This document shows positions 1 to 8,060 of a DNA stretch of 64,000 nt, one piece after another. How positions within the stretch are numbered: the stretch's first letter is position 1; each line of letters starts with the position of its first letter. A model generated the notes under the pieces. That model was not told where the DNA came from. It did not search any database and was given only the letters and a program-made list of their open reading frames with translations. Source of the stretch: Streptomyces sp. NBC_01275 (GTDB lineage: Bacteria; Actinomycetota; Actinomycetes; Streptomycetales; Streptomycetaceae); assembly GCF_026340655.1 (NCBI RefSeq), contig NZ_JAPEOZ010000001.1, positions 682,001 to 746,000 on the forward strand. The letters run 5' to 3'. A program made the translations under genes and the position numbers.

Positions 1-108
1 CGCGCCGACCAGCGTGGTCTTGCCCACGCCGAACCCGCCGGCGACCAGAATCTTCAACGCCAGGGGGGCCGTCTCGGCGCCCGGGCCGTCGGAGTGCTCG
101 GAGACCAT
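1..108 (-). CDS. Conservon GTPase (CvnD-type), 5' part only
   Basis: Only the first 36 codons are in the window; the gene runs off the left edge. The frame begins MVSEHSDG and reaches a P-loop, GGFGVGKTT, at about residues 24-32. This is the Walker A motif of the small Ras/MglA-like GTPases that close Streptomyces conservons. It follows the DUF742, roadblock and histidine kinase genes on the same strand, which is the canonical cvnABCD order. In that family the GTPase is the proposed output switch of a membrane-associated signalling complex. The start is the ATG at 108, 49 bp after the DUF742 gene ends. The assignment rests on the P-loop plus gene order. Confidence 0.85.
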   Translation of the reverse strand, partial: MVSEHSDGPGAETAPLALKILVAGGFGVGKTTLVGA

Positions 109-156
109 GGATCACTTCTCTCGGGAGTACGCGTTCGGGTGGGTCTGAACGTTCAT

Positions 157-567
157 CTACAAAGCCCGCAGCCCTTCGATCACTTCGCGCAGAATCCGTT
201 CGTCGGGCAGCTGAGCGGGCGGAACCGGGAGGCTGACGGTGACGCAGCCGAGCTCCAGCAGGTCGCCGAGGAGCACCCTGACCACGCCTACGGGGAGGTC
301 CGCGCCCGCCGCGAGTTCGGCGACGGACTGGGTCTCCGTGCGGCACAGGTCGATCAGGGTGCGGTGCTCCGGACCGAGCACCATGCCGTCGGTGCCGGGC
401 GCGCCCGGATCCAGGGTGACCAGGGTGATCAGGTCGAAGCGGACTCCGGTGGGGCCCGACCTGGTGCGTCCGCCCGTCATGGCGTACGGGCGGACCAGGG
501 GCCCGGCCTCGCTGTCGTACCACTGGCTGCCCGGCTCGTGCGGGGCGCCGGTCGTGTCCTCGGTCAT
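157..567 (-). CDS. DUF742 conservon protein (CvnC-type)
   Basis: This 136-residue protein has the DUF742 pattern: an N-terminal VRPYAMTGGRTR stretch, then a winged-helix-like region with RTLIDLCRTETQSVAELAA, and a C-terminal tail ending in REVIEGLRAL. DUF742 proteins are the third component of conservons and are thought to be adaptors between the kinase/roadblock pair and the GTPase. It lies 22 bp downstream of the roadblock gene and 49 bp upstream of the GTPase gene, so it is almost certainly in the same transcript. No catalytic motif is visible. Identification is firm from length, sequence pattern and position. Confidence 0.9.
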   Translation of the reverse strand: MTEDTTGAPHEPGSQWYDSEAGPLVRPYAMTGGRTRSGPTGVRFDLITLVTLDPGAPGTDGMVLGPEHRTLIDLCRTETQSVAELAAGADLPVGVVRVLLGDLLELGCVTVSLPVPPAQLPDERILREVIEGLRAL

Positions 568-589
568 CGGTGCCGGTCGCTCTCTCGTC

Positions 590-1027
590 TCATCCGGCGG
601 TGGGCGGCCGCGCGGCGAGGCGTGCCGGTGTGTAGAGGTGCTCGCCGACCCGCTTGACCAGCCGTGCCATCTCGTAGGCGACCAGGCCGATGTCGGCGGT
701 CACGGCGGTGAGGAGGGCGAGGCAGGAGCCGTCGCCGGCGGCGGCCACGAACAGGAAGCCGTCGTCCATCTCCACCATGGTCTGGCGCACGCCGCCGGCG
801 CCGAAGTGCCGGCCCGCGCCCTTGGCCAGGCTGTGGAAGCCGGAGGCCACGGCCGCGAGGTGCTCGGCGTCCTCACGGCCGAGGTCCGTCGAGGAGCCGA
901 CGGCGAGTCCGTCGTTGGACAGCACCACGGCGTGCCGTACCTCGCTCACGCGCATCACCAGGTCGTCCAGCAGCCAGTCGAGTTCGCCGGACGGCTGGGC
1001 CGACCTCGTGCTCGGGTCGTGGATCAT
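590..1027 (-). CDS. Roadblock/LC7 domain protein (CvnB-type)
   Basis: The 145-residue product has a roadblock/LC7 fold signature across most of its length: ELDWLLDDLVMRVSEVRHAVVLSNDGLAVGSS, then LAAVASGFHSLAKG, and a C-terminal CLALLTAVTADIGLVAYEMARLV strand-helix. In MglA-type systems roadblock proteins bind the partner GTPase and modulate its cycle. Here the partner would be the GTPase at the left edge. Its start codon overlaps the stop of the histidine kinase gene by 4 bp (ATGA at 1024-1027), which indicates translational coupling. It has no signal peptide and should act at the inner face of the membrane with the kinase. Confidence 0.92.
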   Translation of the reverse strand: MIHDPSTRSAQPSGELDWLLDDLVMRVSEVRHAVVLSNDGLAVGSSTDLGREDAEHLAAVASGFHSLAKGAGRHFGAGGVRQTMVEMDDGFLFVAAAGDGSCLALLTAVTADIGLVAYEMARLVKRVGEHLYTPARLAARPPTAG

Positions 1028-3591
1028 GCGGGGTCTCCTTCGCTGCTGTCGCTGCCCGGTGCGGCGTCCGGGGTGACGTCGCGGCCGGGTTGCCTGCCGC
1101 CGCCTCGTGCCCAGCCGTCCCGGTACGCGGCCATGCGGTCCCGTACGAGTTCGGGGGTACGCCCTGTGTCGTCGCGCGGCTCGGACGCCTGGACCGGTTC
1201 CTCGGGGAAGGGCCGACGCAACTGGGGGGCGAGGTTCGCCTGCCGCACCCGGCGCGGGAGGTCGTCCGATCCGTCGGAGTCGTCCGGGGGGCGATGCAGA
1301 CGCAAGGCGGTGACTCCGGGTGGCGGGGTGGCGGCGGCCGCCGGTTCGGCGACGGCCCGTACGGGGGCGATCAGCGCCGGCCGCTCCGCGGACGCGGGGA
1401 CGGCCTCCTGCCGACGGTCGGCGGCGGGCACGCGCGCGTAGTGGCGTTCCTCGGGCCGGTGGGCCGCTGACGCCACCTCTCGGGCGGAGCGTTCCGGCTT
1501 GCCGTTGTGCAGCAGGGCCGTCGGCAGCAGGACGACCGCGGTCGTGCCGCCGTAGGGCGAGGTCCGCAGGTGCACCTTGACGCCGTGCCGGGCGGCGAGC
1601 CTGCTGACCACGAACAGGCCGAGCCGGTCGCTGTCGAACAGGTCGAGCGCCTCCGACTGAGCGATGCGCCGGTTGGCTTCGGTGAGGGTCTCCTTGCCCA
1701 TGCCCAGGCCCCGGTCCTCGACCTCTACGGCGTAGCCGTTGCCGACCGGTTCACCGGTGATGCGCACGCGCGTGTGCGGGGGCGAGAACTGGGCGGCGTT
1801 CTCGACGAGTTCGGCGAGCAGGTGGGTGAGGTCGGCGACGGCCGCGCCGCCGACGGACGCCTCGGGGAGTTGCCGTACCTCCACGCGCGCGTAGTCCTCG
1901 ACTTCGGACACGGCGGCGCGGACCACGTTGGTCAGGGACACCGGCATGCGCCAGGCCCGGCCGGGGGCCGCTCCGGAGAGGATGATCAGGCTCTCGGCGT
2001 GGCGCCGCATGCGGGTGGTGAGGTGGTCGAGCCGGAAGAGGTCGCTCAGTTCGTTCGGGTCGTCGGAGCGGCGCTCCATGCTGTCGAGGAGGCTCAGCTG
2101 CCGGTGTACGAGGACCTGGCTGCGGCGGGCGAGGTTGACGAACACACCGGAGATGCCGCTGGCGAGTTCGGCGCGCTCCACGGCGGCCCGCAGCGCGGCG
2201 CGGTGCACGGTGGTCAGGGCCTCGGCGACCTGGCCGGTCTCGTCCTCGGAGGGCGGGCCGGCCGGGGCCTCGGCCCGGATGTCGATCTCGTCCCCGGCGC
2301 GCAGTCTCCGCATGGCCTCGGGGAGTTTGCGCCGGGCGATCTCCAGGGCGCCGTTGCGCAGGCTGACCAGTTCGACGACGAGGCCGCGGCCGATGCGCAC
2401 GGAGATGACGAGCGAGGCGGCGACGGCGGCGAGGCCCAGCAGGACCGCGGCTCCGGCCGGGGTGAGCAGGCCGCGGGTGAACGGGTCGGCGCGGTCGGCC
2501 ACATCGCGTCCGGCGTCCGCCTCGATGGTCCGCATGCCGTCCTGCACGCGCGCGTGGGCCTTGTCCCAGGTGTCCTGTGGTGCCGCCGCGAGCGCCCGAG
2601 CGCCGGGCTGGTCGGCGAGCACCTTGTCCTCGACCGCGTCCACGGCGGCGTAGGCGCTGGTGGCGGCGAGGCGCTGCCAGGCCGCGCGTTCGGGACCGCG
2701 CAGGTCCGCGACGGCCGACTCCGTCAGAGTGCGCCGCGTGGCGACGGCACCGGTGAACAGCCGCAGGCGCTCCCCGCCGAGGCGGCCGGCCAGTCGCGCG
2801 CCCGCGAGCACGACGTCCTCCTGGGCCAGGGCCTCGCCCGCGCGGGAGAACTCGAGCAGCACGCGCGCGTCGGAGCCGAGTTCGGCGTCCTGGATGCCGG
2901 AGAGCGCGCCGCCCACCGAGAAGGCCGCCGTGATGGTCCTCGTGTAGCGGCCGTACGTCTCCTCCCAGCCGGCGCTGCCGTCGAGCACCGCGGTCCGCAG
3001 CGAGGGGAGTCCTTCGGCGCCGGAGACGAACGTCTCGAGCCGCTGGGCCACTCCGGCGGGCAGGTCCTGGCCGTCGGCGACGGTGCTGTGCTCACCGAGG
3101 CGGAGTCCGGCCACCGCGCGGTCGGTCCTGGCCGCGAGCGTCCTGAGGTCCTCGTCCTGGACAGCGGCCGGGTCGGTCGCGTGCCGTACGGCGGCCGCCC
3201 GCTCGGTCTGCAGGGCGGCCACCGCGGCTGCGACGGGGGTGCGCACCTGGGAGTCCACACGCTGCAACTGGCGCAGTCTGGAGACGTCCTGGGCGGTGCT
3301 GACGGTGGCGTACGCCCACAGGGCCAGCAGGGAGACGACCGGCACCATCAGCAGGCAGACGATCTTGGCGCGCACGGTGCGCGGCCGGATCCGCCAACGT
3401 CCCGCGCGCGTGGGTATCGCGTCCGTCGGCGTATCGGTCTCGTCGTCCGGCCCTTCGTCGGCGGGCGGTCCGGCGTGGGCACGCCGCCCGCGCGCGGGGG
3501 TCGGCGTGTCGGCCTCGGCCGTGGGGGTCCTCCGGGGTGTACGCATGGCCTCCTCGCTCGGAAGTGGTTCGACAGTGGTACGACGGGACAC
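1024..3591 (-). CDS. Nitrate/nitrite-sensor-like histidine kinase (CvnA-type)
   Basis: This large sensor kinase leads the conservon operon. Counting from 3591 (855 residues), a basic, proline-rich cytoplasmic N-terminus is followed by a membrane segment near residues 75-97, an extracytoplasmic sensing region of about 280 residues, a second membrane segment near 380-400, and a HAMP-like linker. The kinase core has a dimerisation segment with LDHLTTRMRRHAES near 515-530, the N-box VENAAQFSPP near 597, and the G1 box DRGLGMG near 627. A disordered tail of about 150 residues follows. The ATG at 3546 has an AGGAGG just upstream and is the likelier true start, giving 840 residues. The signal sensed is unknown. 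Confidence 0.9.
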   Translation of the reverse strand: MSRRTTVEPLPSEEAMRTPRRTPTAEADTPTPARGRRAHAGPPADEGPDDETDTPTDAIPTRAGRWRIRPRTVRAKIVCLLMVPVVSLLALWAYATVSTAQDVSRLRQLQRVDSQVRTPVAAAVAALQTERAAAVRHATDPAAVQDEDLRTLAARTDRAVAGLRLGEHSTVADGQDLPAGVAQRLETFVSGAEGLPSLRTAVLDGSAGWEETYGRYTRTITAAFSVGGALSGIQDAELGSDARVLLEFSRAGEALAQEDVVLAGARLAGRLGGERLRLFTGAVATRRTLTESAVADLRGPERAAWQRLAATSAYAAVDAVEDKVLADQPGARALAAAPQDTWDKAHARVQDGMRTIEADAGRDVADRADPFTRGLLTPAGAAVLLGLAAVAASLVISVRIGRGLVVELVSLRNGALEIARRKLPEAMRRLRAGDEIDIRAEAPAGPPSEDETGQVAEALTTVHRAALRAAVERAELASGISGVFVNLARRSQVLVHRQLSLLDSMERRSDDPNELSDLFRLDHLTTRMRRHAESLIILSGAAPGRAWRMPVSLTNVVRAAVSEVEDYARVEVRQLPEASVGGAAVADLTHLLAELVENAAQFSPPHTRVRITGEPVGNGYAVEVEDRGLGMGKETLTEANRRIAQSEALDLFDSDRLGLFVVSRLAARHGVKVHLRTSPYGGTTAVVLLPTALLHNGKPERSAREVASAAHRPEERHYARVPAADRRQEAVPASAERPALIAPVRAVAEPAAAATPPPGVTALRLHRPPDDSDGSDDLPRRVRQANLAPQLRRPFPEEPVQASEPRDDTGRTPELVRDRMAAYRDGWARGGGRQPGRDVTPDAAPGSDSSEGDPA

Positions 3592-3630
3592 GTCGTCCGG
3601 TCCGTCAGACGGTGGTCCGACGGGGGGCCG

Positions 3631-4431
3631 TCAGGCGGTTCGGGCCGGCCGAGGGCCTGCTGCGCTCTCCACGGGCTGCTGTGCCGAGGCCGATGCCTCG
3701 CGCTCCCCCGTGGTGGGCGACAGCGCGACGAAGGCCGAGGTCAGGAAGAGGTAGGACCCCAGGCCAACGGCGAGGGGGAAGATGAACTGCATCGCCGTGG
3801 CCCCGGGCAGCGCCGCGCCGGAGGGGGTGACGTGCACGCTCACCGCGAACATCCCCGTGTAGTGCATGCTGCTCACCGCCGCCCCCATGACGAGGGAGGC
3901 GATGGTGACCGCGACGGGCGACTTGATGTTGAGCGCCGCCCACAGGGCCGCGGTCGCCGCGACGACCGCGATCACGACGGAGACCGCGACGAGTGTCGGG
4001 GCGTAGGCGACGCCGCCGTGCAGCCGGACCGCGGCCATGCCCAGGTAGTGCATGCTCGCCACGCCCAGGCCGGTGGTGAGGCCGCCGATCAGCAGCGCGC
4101 GGGTGCGGTCGCGGCCGTAGCCGACGGCGAAGACGCCGGCGCTGACGACGGCCATGGCGACGACGAGGCTGAGCACGGTCAGCGGAACGTCGTAGCGGAT
4201 GTCGGTGCCGCTGACGCCGAAGCCGAGCATGGCCACGAAGTGCATGGTCCAGATGCCGGTGCCGATCGCCGAGGCGGCGGTGATCAGCCAGTTGCGGCGT
4301 GAACGTCCGGTGGCGCCGAGTGCGCGGACGGTGCAGCGCAGCCCCAGCGCGGCGCCTATGCAGGCCATCGCGTACGACAGCACGGGGGTCAGCCAGCCGA
4401 AGGTGGCGTGGTCCAGGTGTCCCATGGCCAC
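3631..4431 (-). CDS. MHYT-domain integral membrane sensor protein
   Basis: The 266-residue protein is almost entirely membrane-embedded, with about seven hydrophobic helices. It carries the diagnostic MHYT repeats: MHFVAMLGF, MHYLGMAAV and MHYTGMFAV, each in a helix. In the MHYT family these Met and His residues are proposed to bind copper and to sense oxygen, CO or NO. Unlike many homologues it has no attached GGDEF, EAL or kinase domain, so it would need a partner. It lies 40-85 bp upstream of the conservon kinase in the same orientation, so co-transcription is possible. Two ATGs lie close together at the start (4431 and 4425), and either could be used. Confidence 0.9.
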   Translation of the reverse strand: MAMGHLDHATFGWLTPVLSYAMACIGAALGLRCTVRALGATGRSRRNWLITAASAIGTGIWTMHFVAMLGFGVSGTDIRYDVPLTVLSLVVAMAVVSAGVFAVGYGRDRTRALLIGGLTTGLGVASMHYLGMAAVRLHGGVAYAPTLVAVSVVIAVVAATAALWAALNIKSPVAVTIASLVMGAAVSSMHYTGMFAVSVHVTPSGAALPGATAMQFIFPLAVGLGSYLFLTSAFVALSPTTGEREASASAQQPVESAAGPRPARTA

Positions 4432-4578
4432 GGGACGCTAGTGGGGGCACAGGGGCACAAAGGGGGCGCATTTCGAAAGGTGCCGCAATATGACGCAGAC
4501 GTACACCGGAACGATCGGGTCACGCTCGAACATGCGCGCCGCGTCGTCATCCGTGTCGGTGAGGGAGGGTGAGGGATC

Positions 4579-5187
4579 ATGCGGAGCATGAGCGACGACC
4601 ACACACACGTCCGGGAGTTCTTCGCCGCCCGCGCGGCGGACTGGGACGCCCGCTTCCCCGACGACGGTCCCGCCTACGCGGCCGCGGTCGCCGACCTCGG
4701 CCTGCGCGAGGGGAACCGCGTGCTGGACGCCGGCTGCGGCACCGGACGGGCCCTGACGCCGCTGCGTGCGGCCGTGGGGCCCTCGGGAGTGGTGGTCGGG
4801 GCCGATCTGACCCCGGCCATGCTGGAGGCCGCCGTTCGGGCCGGACGGGACCGCGACGGACAGCTGGTGCTGGCCGACGTCGCCGCGCTCCCGCTGCGCT
4901 CCGCGTCGCTGGACGCCGTGTTCGGGGCGGGGCTCGTCTCCCACCTCCCGCAGCCGGCGGTGAATCTGCGGGAGTTGGCGCGCGTGGTGCGCTCCGGCGG
5001 CACGCTGGCGCTGTTCCACCCGATCGGCAGGGCGGCGCTCGCGGCGCGCCAGGGCCGGCAGATCACCCCGCAGGACCTGCGCGCCGAGCCGAACCTCCGC
5101 CCGCTGCTGGCCGGTTCCGGCTGGCGCATGACGTCGTACGTCGACGAGGACGCCCGCTTCCTGGCCCTGGCCGTACGAGAGGGCTGA
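4579..5187 (+). CDS. Class I SAM-dependent methyltransferase
   Basis: The 202-residue protein has a standard seven-strand methyltransferase fold. Motif I is VLDAGCGTGRALTPL at about residues 49-63, an acidic GADLTPAM follows at the end of strand 2, and GAGLVSHLPQP and the RSGGTLALFHP strand complete a Methyltransf_11-type domain. The substrate cannot be read from sequence. It is a single gene diverging from the MHYT gene and converging with the alpha/beta hydrolase, 4 bp apart. A GA-rich ribosome site (gagggtgaggg) precedes ATG 4579; the ATG nine bases later is an alternative. Confidence 0.85.
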   Translation: MRSMSDDHTHVREFFAARAADWDARFPDDGPAYAAAVADLGLREGNRVLDAGCGTGRALTPLRAAVGPSGVVVGADLTPAMLEAAVRAGRDRDGQLVLADVAALPLRSASLDAVFGAGLVSHLPQPAVNLRELARVVRSGGTLALFHPIGRAALAARQGRQITPQDLRAEPNLRPLLAGSGWRMTSYVDEDARFLALAVREG

Positions 5188-5191
5188 CGGC

Positions 5192-5950
5192 TCACGCCCC
5201 TCCCGCCACCGCCTTCACGAAGGCGTCGGGGTTGTCGAACATGACGTTGTGGCCGGCCCCCGGCACCGTCACGACCCGCACGCCCGCCGCCTCCAGGGAG
5301 GCCGCCCCGTCGAGTTCGCCGGTGAGCTCGCCCTGGAGGTAGACGCGCTCGATCGCGTCGAACCCGGCCAGGAGGTCGCGCATCACCGGATCCGATCCGC
5401 GCCGGAGGCCGACGGCGCTGCGGTGCAGGGCGCGCGGGTCGGCGAGCCGCATGGTCGCCGCCCACAGGGGGCCGATCCGGTCCAGCACGCGCGCGTACCC
5501 GCCGTCGACGAACTCGCCCTCCGAGTAGGCCGCGATGCCGCTGCTGCCCGCGCCGGGCGGCGGAAAGGCGTCGAGGTTGGCCTCCGTGAGGACGAGCCGG
5601 GCGACCAGGTCCGGGCGACGGTGCGCGAGGACGATGGCCACCGAGCCGCCCATGCTGTGGGCGACGAGTTCGGCGCCGGTCACCTCCGCCGCGTCCAGCG
5701 CGGCCGCCAGGGCGTCGGCGTGCTCCTCGAGTGTGTAGCCGAAGTCCTCGGGCCGGTCGCTGATGCCGTGCCCCGGAAGATCGACGAACAGGCTGCGCCG
5801 ACCGGCGAGTTCGGGACGGGCCGCCACGTGCGCGTGGTAGACCGCCGAGGCCGCTCCCAGCCCGTGGACGTACACACGCGCGGGTTCCGCCCCCGGCGTC
5901 TCGGTCCAGCGCACACGGCTCCCCCTGTGGTCGAACTCGGCTTGCCGCAT
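5192..5950 (-). CDS. Alpha/beta hydrolase
   Basis: This is a 252-residue alpha/beta-hydrolase starting at MRQAEFDHRG. It shows the oxyanion-hole segment VYVHGLGAASAVY, the nucleophile elbow VAHSMGGSVA (Ser), and the C-terminal histidine segment VPGAGHNVMFDNP. This catalytic triad layout is shared by esterases, lactonases and haloperoxidase-like hydrolases, so the substrate is open. The frame stays open upstream to 6118, but that part runs through the divergent promoter and operator region, so I place the start at 5950. It is transcribed away from the PadR gene and is the likely target of that repressor. Confidence 0.85.
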   Translation of the reverse strand: MRQAEFDHRGSRVRWTETPGAEPARVYVHGLGAASAVYHAHVAARPELAGRRSLFVDLPGHGISDRPEDFGYTLEEHADALAAALDAAEVTGAELVAHSMGGSVAIVLAHRRPDLVARLVLTEANLDAFPPPGAGSSGIAAYSEGEFVDGGYARVLDRIGPLWAATMRLADPRALHRSAVGLRRGSDPVMRDLLAGFDAIERVYLQGELTGELDGAASLEAAGVRVVTVPGAGHNVMFDNPDAFVKAVAGGA

Positions 5951-6006
5951 CGTCTCGTCCCCGTTCCCCGGTGGAGCGCCACCGCCGTCGATTCCAGTCC
6001 TCCTGA

Positions 6007-6022
6007 CGATACCTCGGTATCG
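6007..6022. promoter_or_regulatory. Palindromic operator, probable PadR site
   Basis: A perfect 7+7 bp palindrome with a 2 bp centre (CGATACC TC GGTATCG) lies between the divergent hydrolase and PadR genes. On the minus strand a TTGACT -35-like hexamer (6036-6031) places the palindrome over the expected -10 region of the hydrolase promoter. PadR-type dimers commonly bind short palindromes of this size. Binding itself is inferred. Confidence 0.6.
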
Positions 6023-6101
6023 ATGTATAAAGTCAACGAGGTATTCCTGATCCGATGTACAGCTGAAGCGATGTACCCCCCTTCTGCGACAGAATGCGGG
6101 C

Positions 6102-6626
6102 ATGCTGGAGCTCGCCATCCTCGGTTTTCTGTACGACGTCCCGTTGCACGGCTACGAGCTGCGCAAACGCATCACGGCGCTGACCGGGCACGTCCGGCCC
6201 GTGGCCGAGAGCACGCTCTATCCGGCGATCAAACGGCTGGAGAAGTCGGGCCTTCTGGTGCGGGCCACGGAACCCGGTGCGGTGGCAGCCCCACGGCACG
6301 TCCTGAGGCTCACCGAGGAGGGCAGGAGCGAGCTGCGCCGACGGCTCGCCGAGCCCGCACAGCGCGACATCACCGACGAGAACCACTGGTTCACGGTGCT
6401 CGCCTTCCTCCGGCACCTGGACGACTCCGCCGCCCAGGCGGCCGTACTGCGCCGCCGACTGGCCTTCCTGCAGGAGCCGACGAGCTTCTTCTACGACGGC
6501 GACCGGCCGGTGCGGGCCGAGGACCTCGACGACCCCTTCCGGCGCGGAGTGCTGACCATCGCGCGGGCCACGTCCCGGGCCGAGCTCACCTGGCTGCGGG
6601 ACACCCTGGACTCACTGGGCGGCTGA
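6102..6626 (+). CDS. PadR-family transcriptional regulator
   Basis: This 174-residue protein has the classic N-terminal PadR winged helix. LELAILGFLYDVPLHGYELRK gives the first helices, STLYPAIKRLEKSGLL is the recognition helix and wing start, and LRLTEEGRSEL is the wing. A C-terminal helical dimerisation region of about 100 residues follows, as in the PadR-s2/Vir subfamily. PadR proteins usually repress a neighbouring efflux or detoxification gene. Here the divergent alpha/beta hydrolase is the natural target, through the palindrome in the shared intergenic region. Its 3' end converges with the MpaB-type gene and overlaps it by 15 bp. Confidence 0.92.
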   Translation: MLELAILGFLYDVPLHGYELRKRITALTGHVRPVAESTLYPAIKRLEKSGLLVRATEPGAVAAPRHVLRLTEEGRSELRRRLAEPAQRDITDENHWFTVLAFLRHLDDSAAQAAVLRRRLAFLQEPTSFFYDGDRPVRAEDLDDPFRRGVLTIARATSRAELTWLRDTLDSLGG

Positions 6627-7508
6627 CCCGTCCACGTGCCGTACGGGGCAGCCCCGTAGGCCGGGCACCGGACGGGTGCCCAACTCGTCCAGGCGGTAGC
6701 CGTCGGGGTAGCTCTTGATCTCCCAGTTCTGCCGCGCGTAGTGCGGCGCCCGACGCGGCGGAAGCAGCCGGACCGCACGTCCACGCGCGCGTACCGCGCC
6801 ACGCACCAGTGCGCGGGCGACGGGACCTGGCGGGGCGTAGCGAAAGGCCTTCAGGAGCGGTTCGTCGAGCAGGGCGAGCGTGCCGGCGCGCAGAGCGGGG
6901 GCGAGCGGCCGCGGGTACCACGAGGCCATCAGGGCGAGCGTGGCGTCCGAGACGCGCCGCGCGCCCTCGTCCCAGGCGAAGTGCGCCTCCTCATAGGCGT
7001 CCAGGCAGGCTTCGAACTCCTCGTAGGACTCGGGGATGTCCTTGATGCCCATACGCTCCCCCAGAGTGCGGTAGTGCACCGTCGAGGCGACGATCTCGTG
7101 GCGCGACATCCTGCGCCATCCATAGGCGTCGATCCACCGCTTGGGCATCACGACGAACGTGCACAGGACGTACCGCATGTCGTCGTTGCCGATGTCGTAG
7201 CTGCTGTGCATCCGGTTGATGCGGCGCACGGCCGTACGGCCCCGGTCGCTGTCGAAGCCGTGCTCGACTACGGCGTCGAGGAGCAGCGAGGTGTCGTCGT
7301 AGCGCCTCTGGGCGCGGTCCGTGAGCTCCGCCGTGCGCGCGAGCAGCCGACCGATGCTCGGCACGGCGTACGTGCGGTACAGAGCCAGCTCCAGGGCCCG
7401 GGTGACGTCCCAGGGGAACTCGTACGCCGCGGTGAGCCGGTAGATCTCGAAAGCGTCCTCGTACGGATCCATCCGCCGGATCTGCTCAAGCCTCTCGAAG
7501 CGCTTCAC
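6612..7508 (-). CDS. Oxygenase MpaB family protein (DUF2236)
   Basis: The product matches the DUF2236/MpaB family of haem-dependent oxygenase-like proteins, which includes latex-clearing protein Lcp and fungal MpaB. Visible hallmarks are an ERLEQIRRMDPYEDAFEIYRLT start, the RRINRMHSSYDIGNDDMRYVL segment with the conserved Met-His, and a FVVMPKRWIDAYGWRRMS helix. With the GTG at 7508 it is 298 residues, typical for the family, and has AAGGGGGA upstream. The open frame extends to 7715, but that would overlap the divergent gene at 7603. Substrate and physiological role are unknown. Confidence 0.8.
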   Translation of the reverse strand: MKRFERLEQIRRMDPYEDAFEIYRLTAAYEFPWDVTRALELALYRTYAVPSIGRLLARTAELTDRAQRRYDDTSLLLDAVVEHGFDSDRGRTAVRRINRMHSSYDIGNDDMRYVLCTFVVMPKRWIDAYGWRRMSRHEIVASTVHYRTLGERMGIKDIPESYEEFEACLDAYEEAHFAWDEGARRVSDATLALMASWYPRPLAPALRAGTLALLDEPLLKAFRYAPPGPVARALVRGAVRARGRAVRLLPPRRAPHYARQNWEIKSYPDGYRLDELGTRPVPGLRGCPVRHVDGSAAQ

Positions 7509-7602
7509 CGCACCGTCCCCCTTCTGCCGCCGTCCGTCCAACTCTACGTTGGGTAGCAGGAGATGAACGCTCCGCTCAGGCACGCCCGCACGCAGGGGGA
7601 AG

Positions 7603-7923
7603 GTGGTCATCATGTTCGGCACGGTCCGTAAGGCCTTCGCGAGACTCCGCGACGCCACGCGCGTGCAGTCGCGCCCCGGAGAGCGACCCCGCAGCGGCGG
7701 CAGGCGCCCGCCCAATCTCTTCGAGGCGGCCGCCGCGTACGTCTCGGCCTGCGCGGAGGACGATCAGGACCGGATCGACGAGGCGGCGGGCTGGGTGTCG
7801 CCGGAGGCGCTGTCCTTCGGCGTCAACGAGCTGGCGTGCCGTGCCGTCATCGCCCTCGCGAGGGAGCGCGACGAGTCGCCGCGGACGGTGGCCCGGGCGC
7901 TCCTCGGACTGCCGGCGTTGTGA
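7603..7923 (+). CDS. Small hypothetical protein
   Basis: This is a 106-residue protein with a basic N-terminus (VRKAFARLRDATRVQSRPG) and an acidic helical C-terminal half (NLFEAAAAYVSACAEDDQDRIDEAAGWVS). No known domain is recognised. A good ribosome site (gggggaagg) lies a few bases upstream of the start, and ATG 7612 would remove the first three residues. It diverges from the MpaB-type gene, with about 95 bp between them. Confidence 0.6.
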   Translation: MVIMFGTVRKAFARLRDATRVQSRPGERPRSGGRRPPNLFEAAAAYVSACAEDDQDRIDEAAGWVSPEALSFGVNELACRAVIALARERDESPRTVARALLGLPAL

Positions 7924-8060
7924 ACATCCGCGGCGATGCGGGGTAGATCCATCGCTCCACTCGGGAAACCGCAGCTCCGGGTATTACCCGGGAGTCGTGA
8001 CAAGCGCCTTCCCGTCGCACTAGGGTGCGCGCCGTTGGACGAACCGATGGGGAGGCTGGG

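Noticed and set aside
1507..4302. A 931-codon open frame antisense to the conservon kinase
   Set aside because: It mirrors the high-GC third-position bias of the kinase gene, has no recognisable domain, and overlaps a gene with clear motifs.
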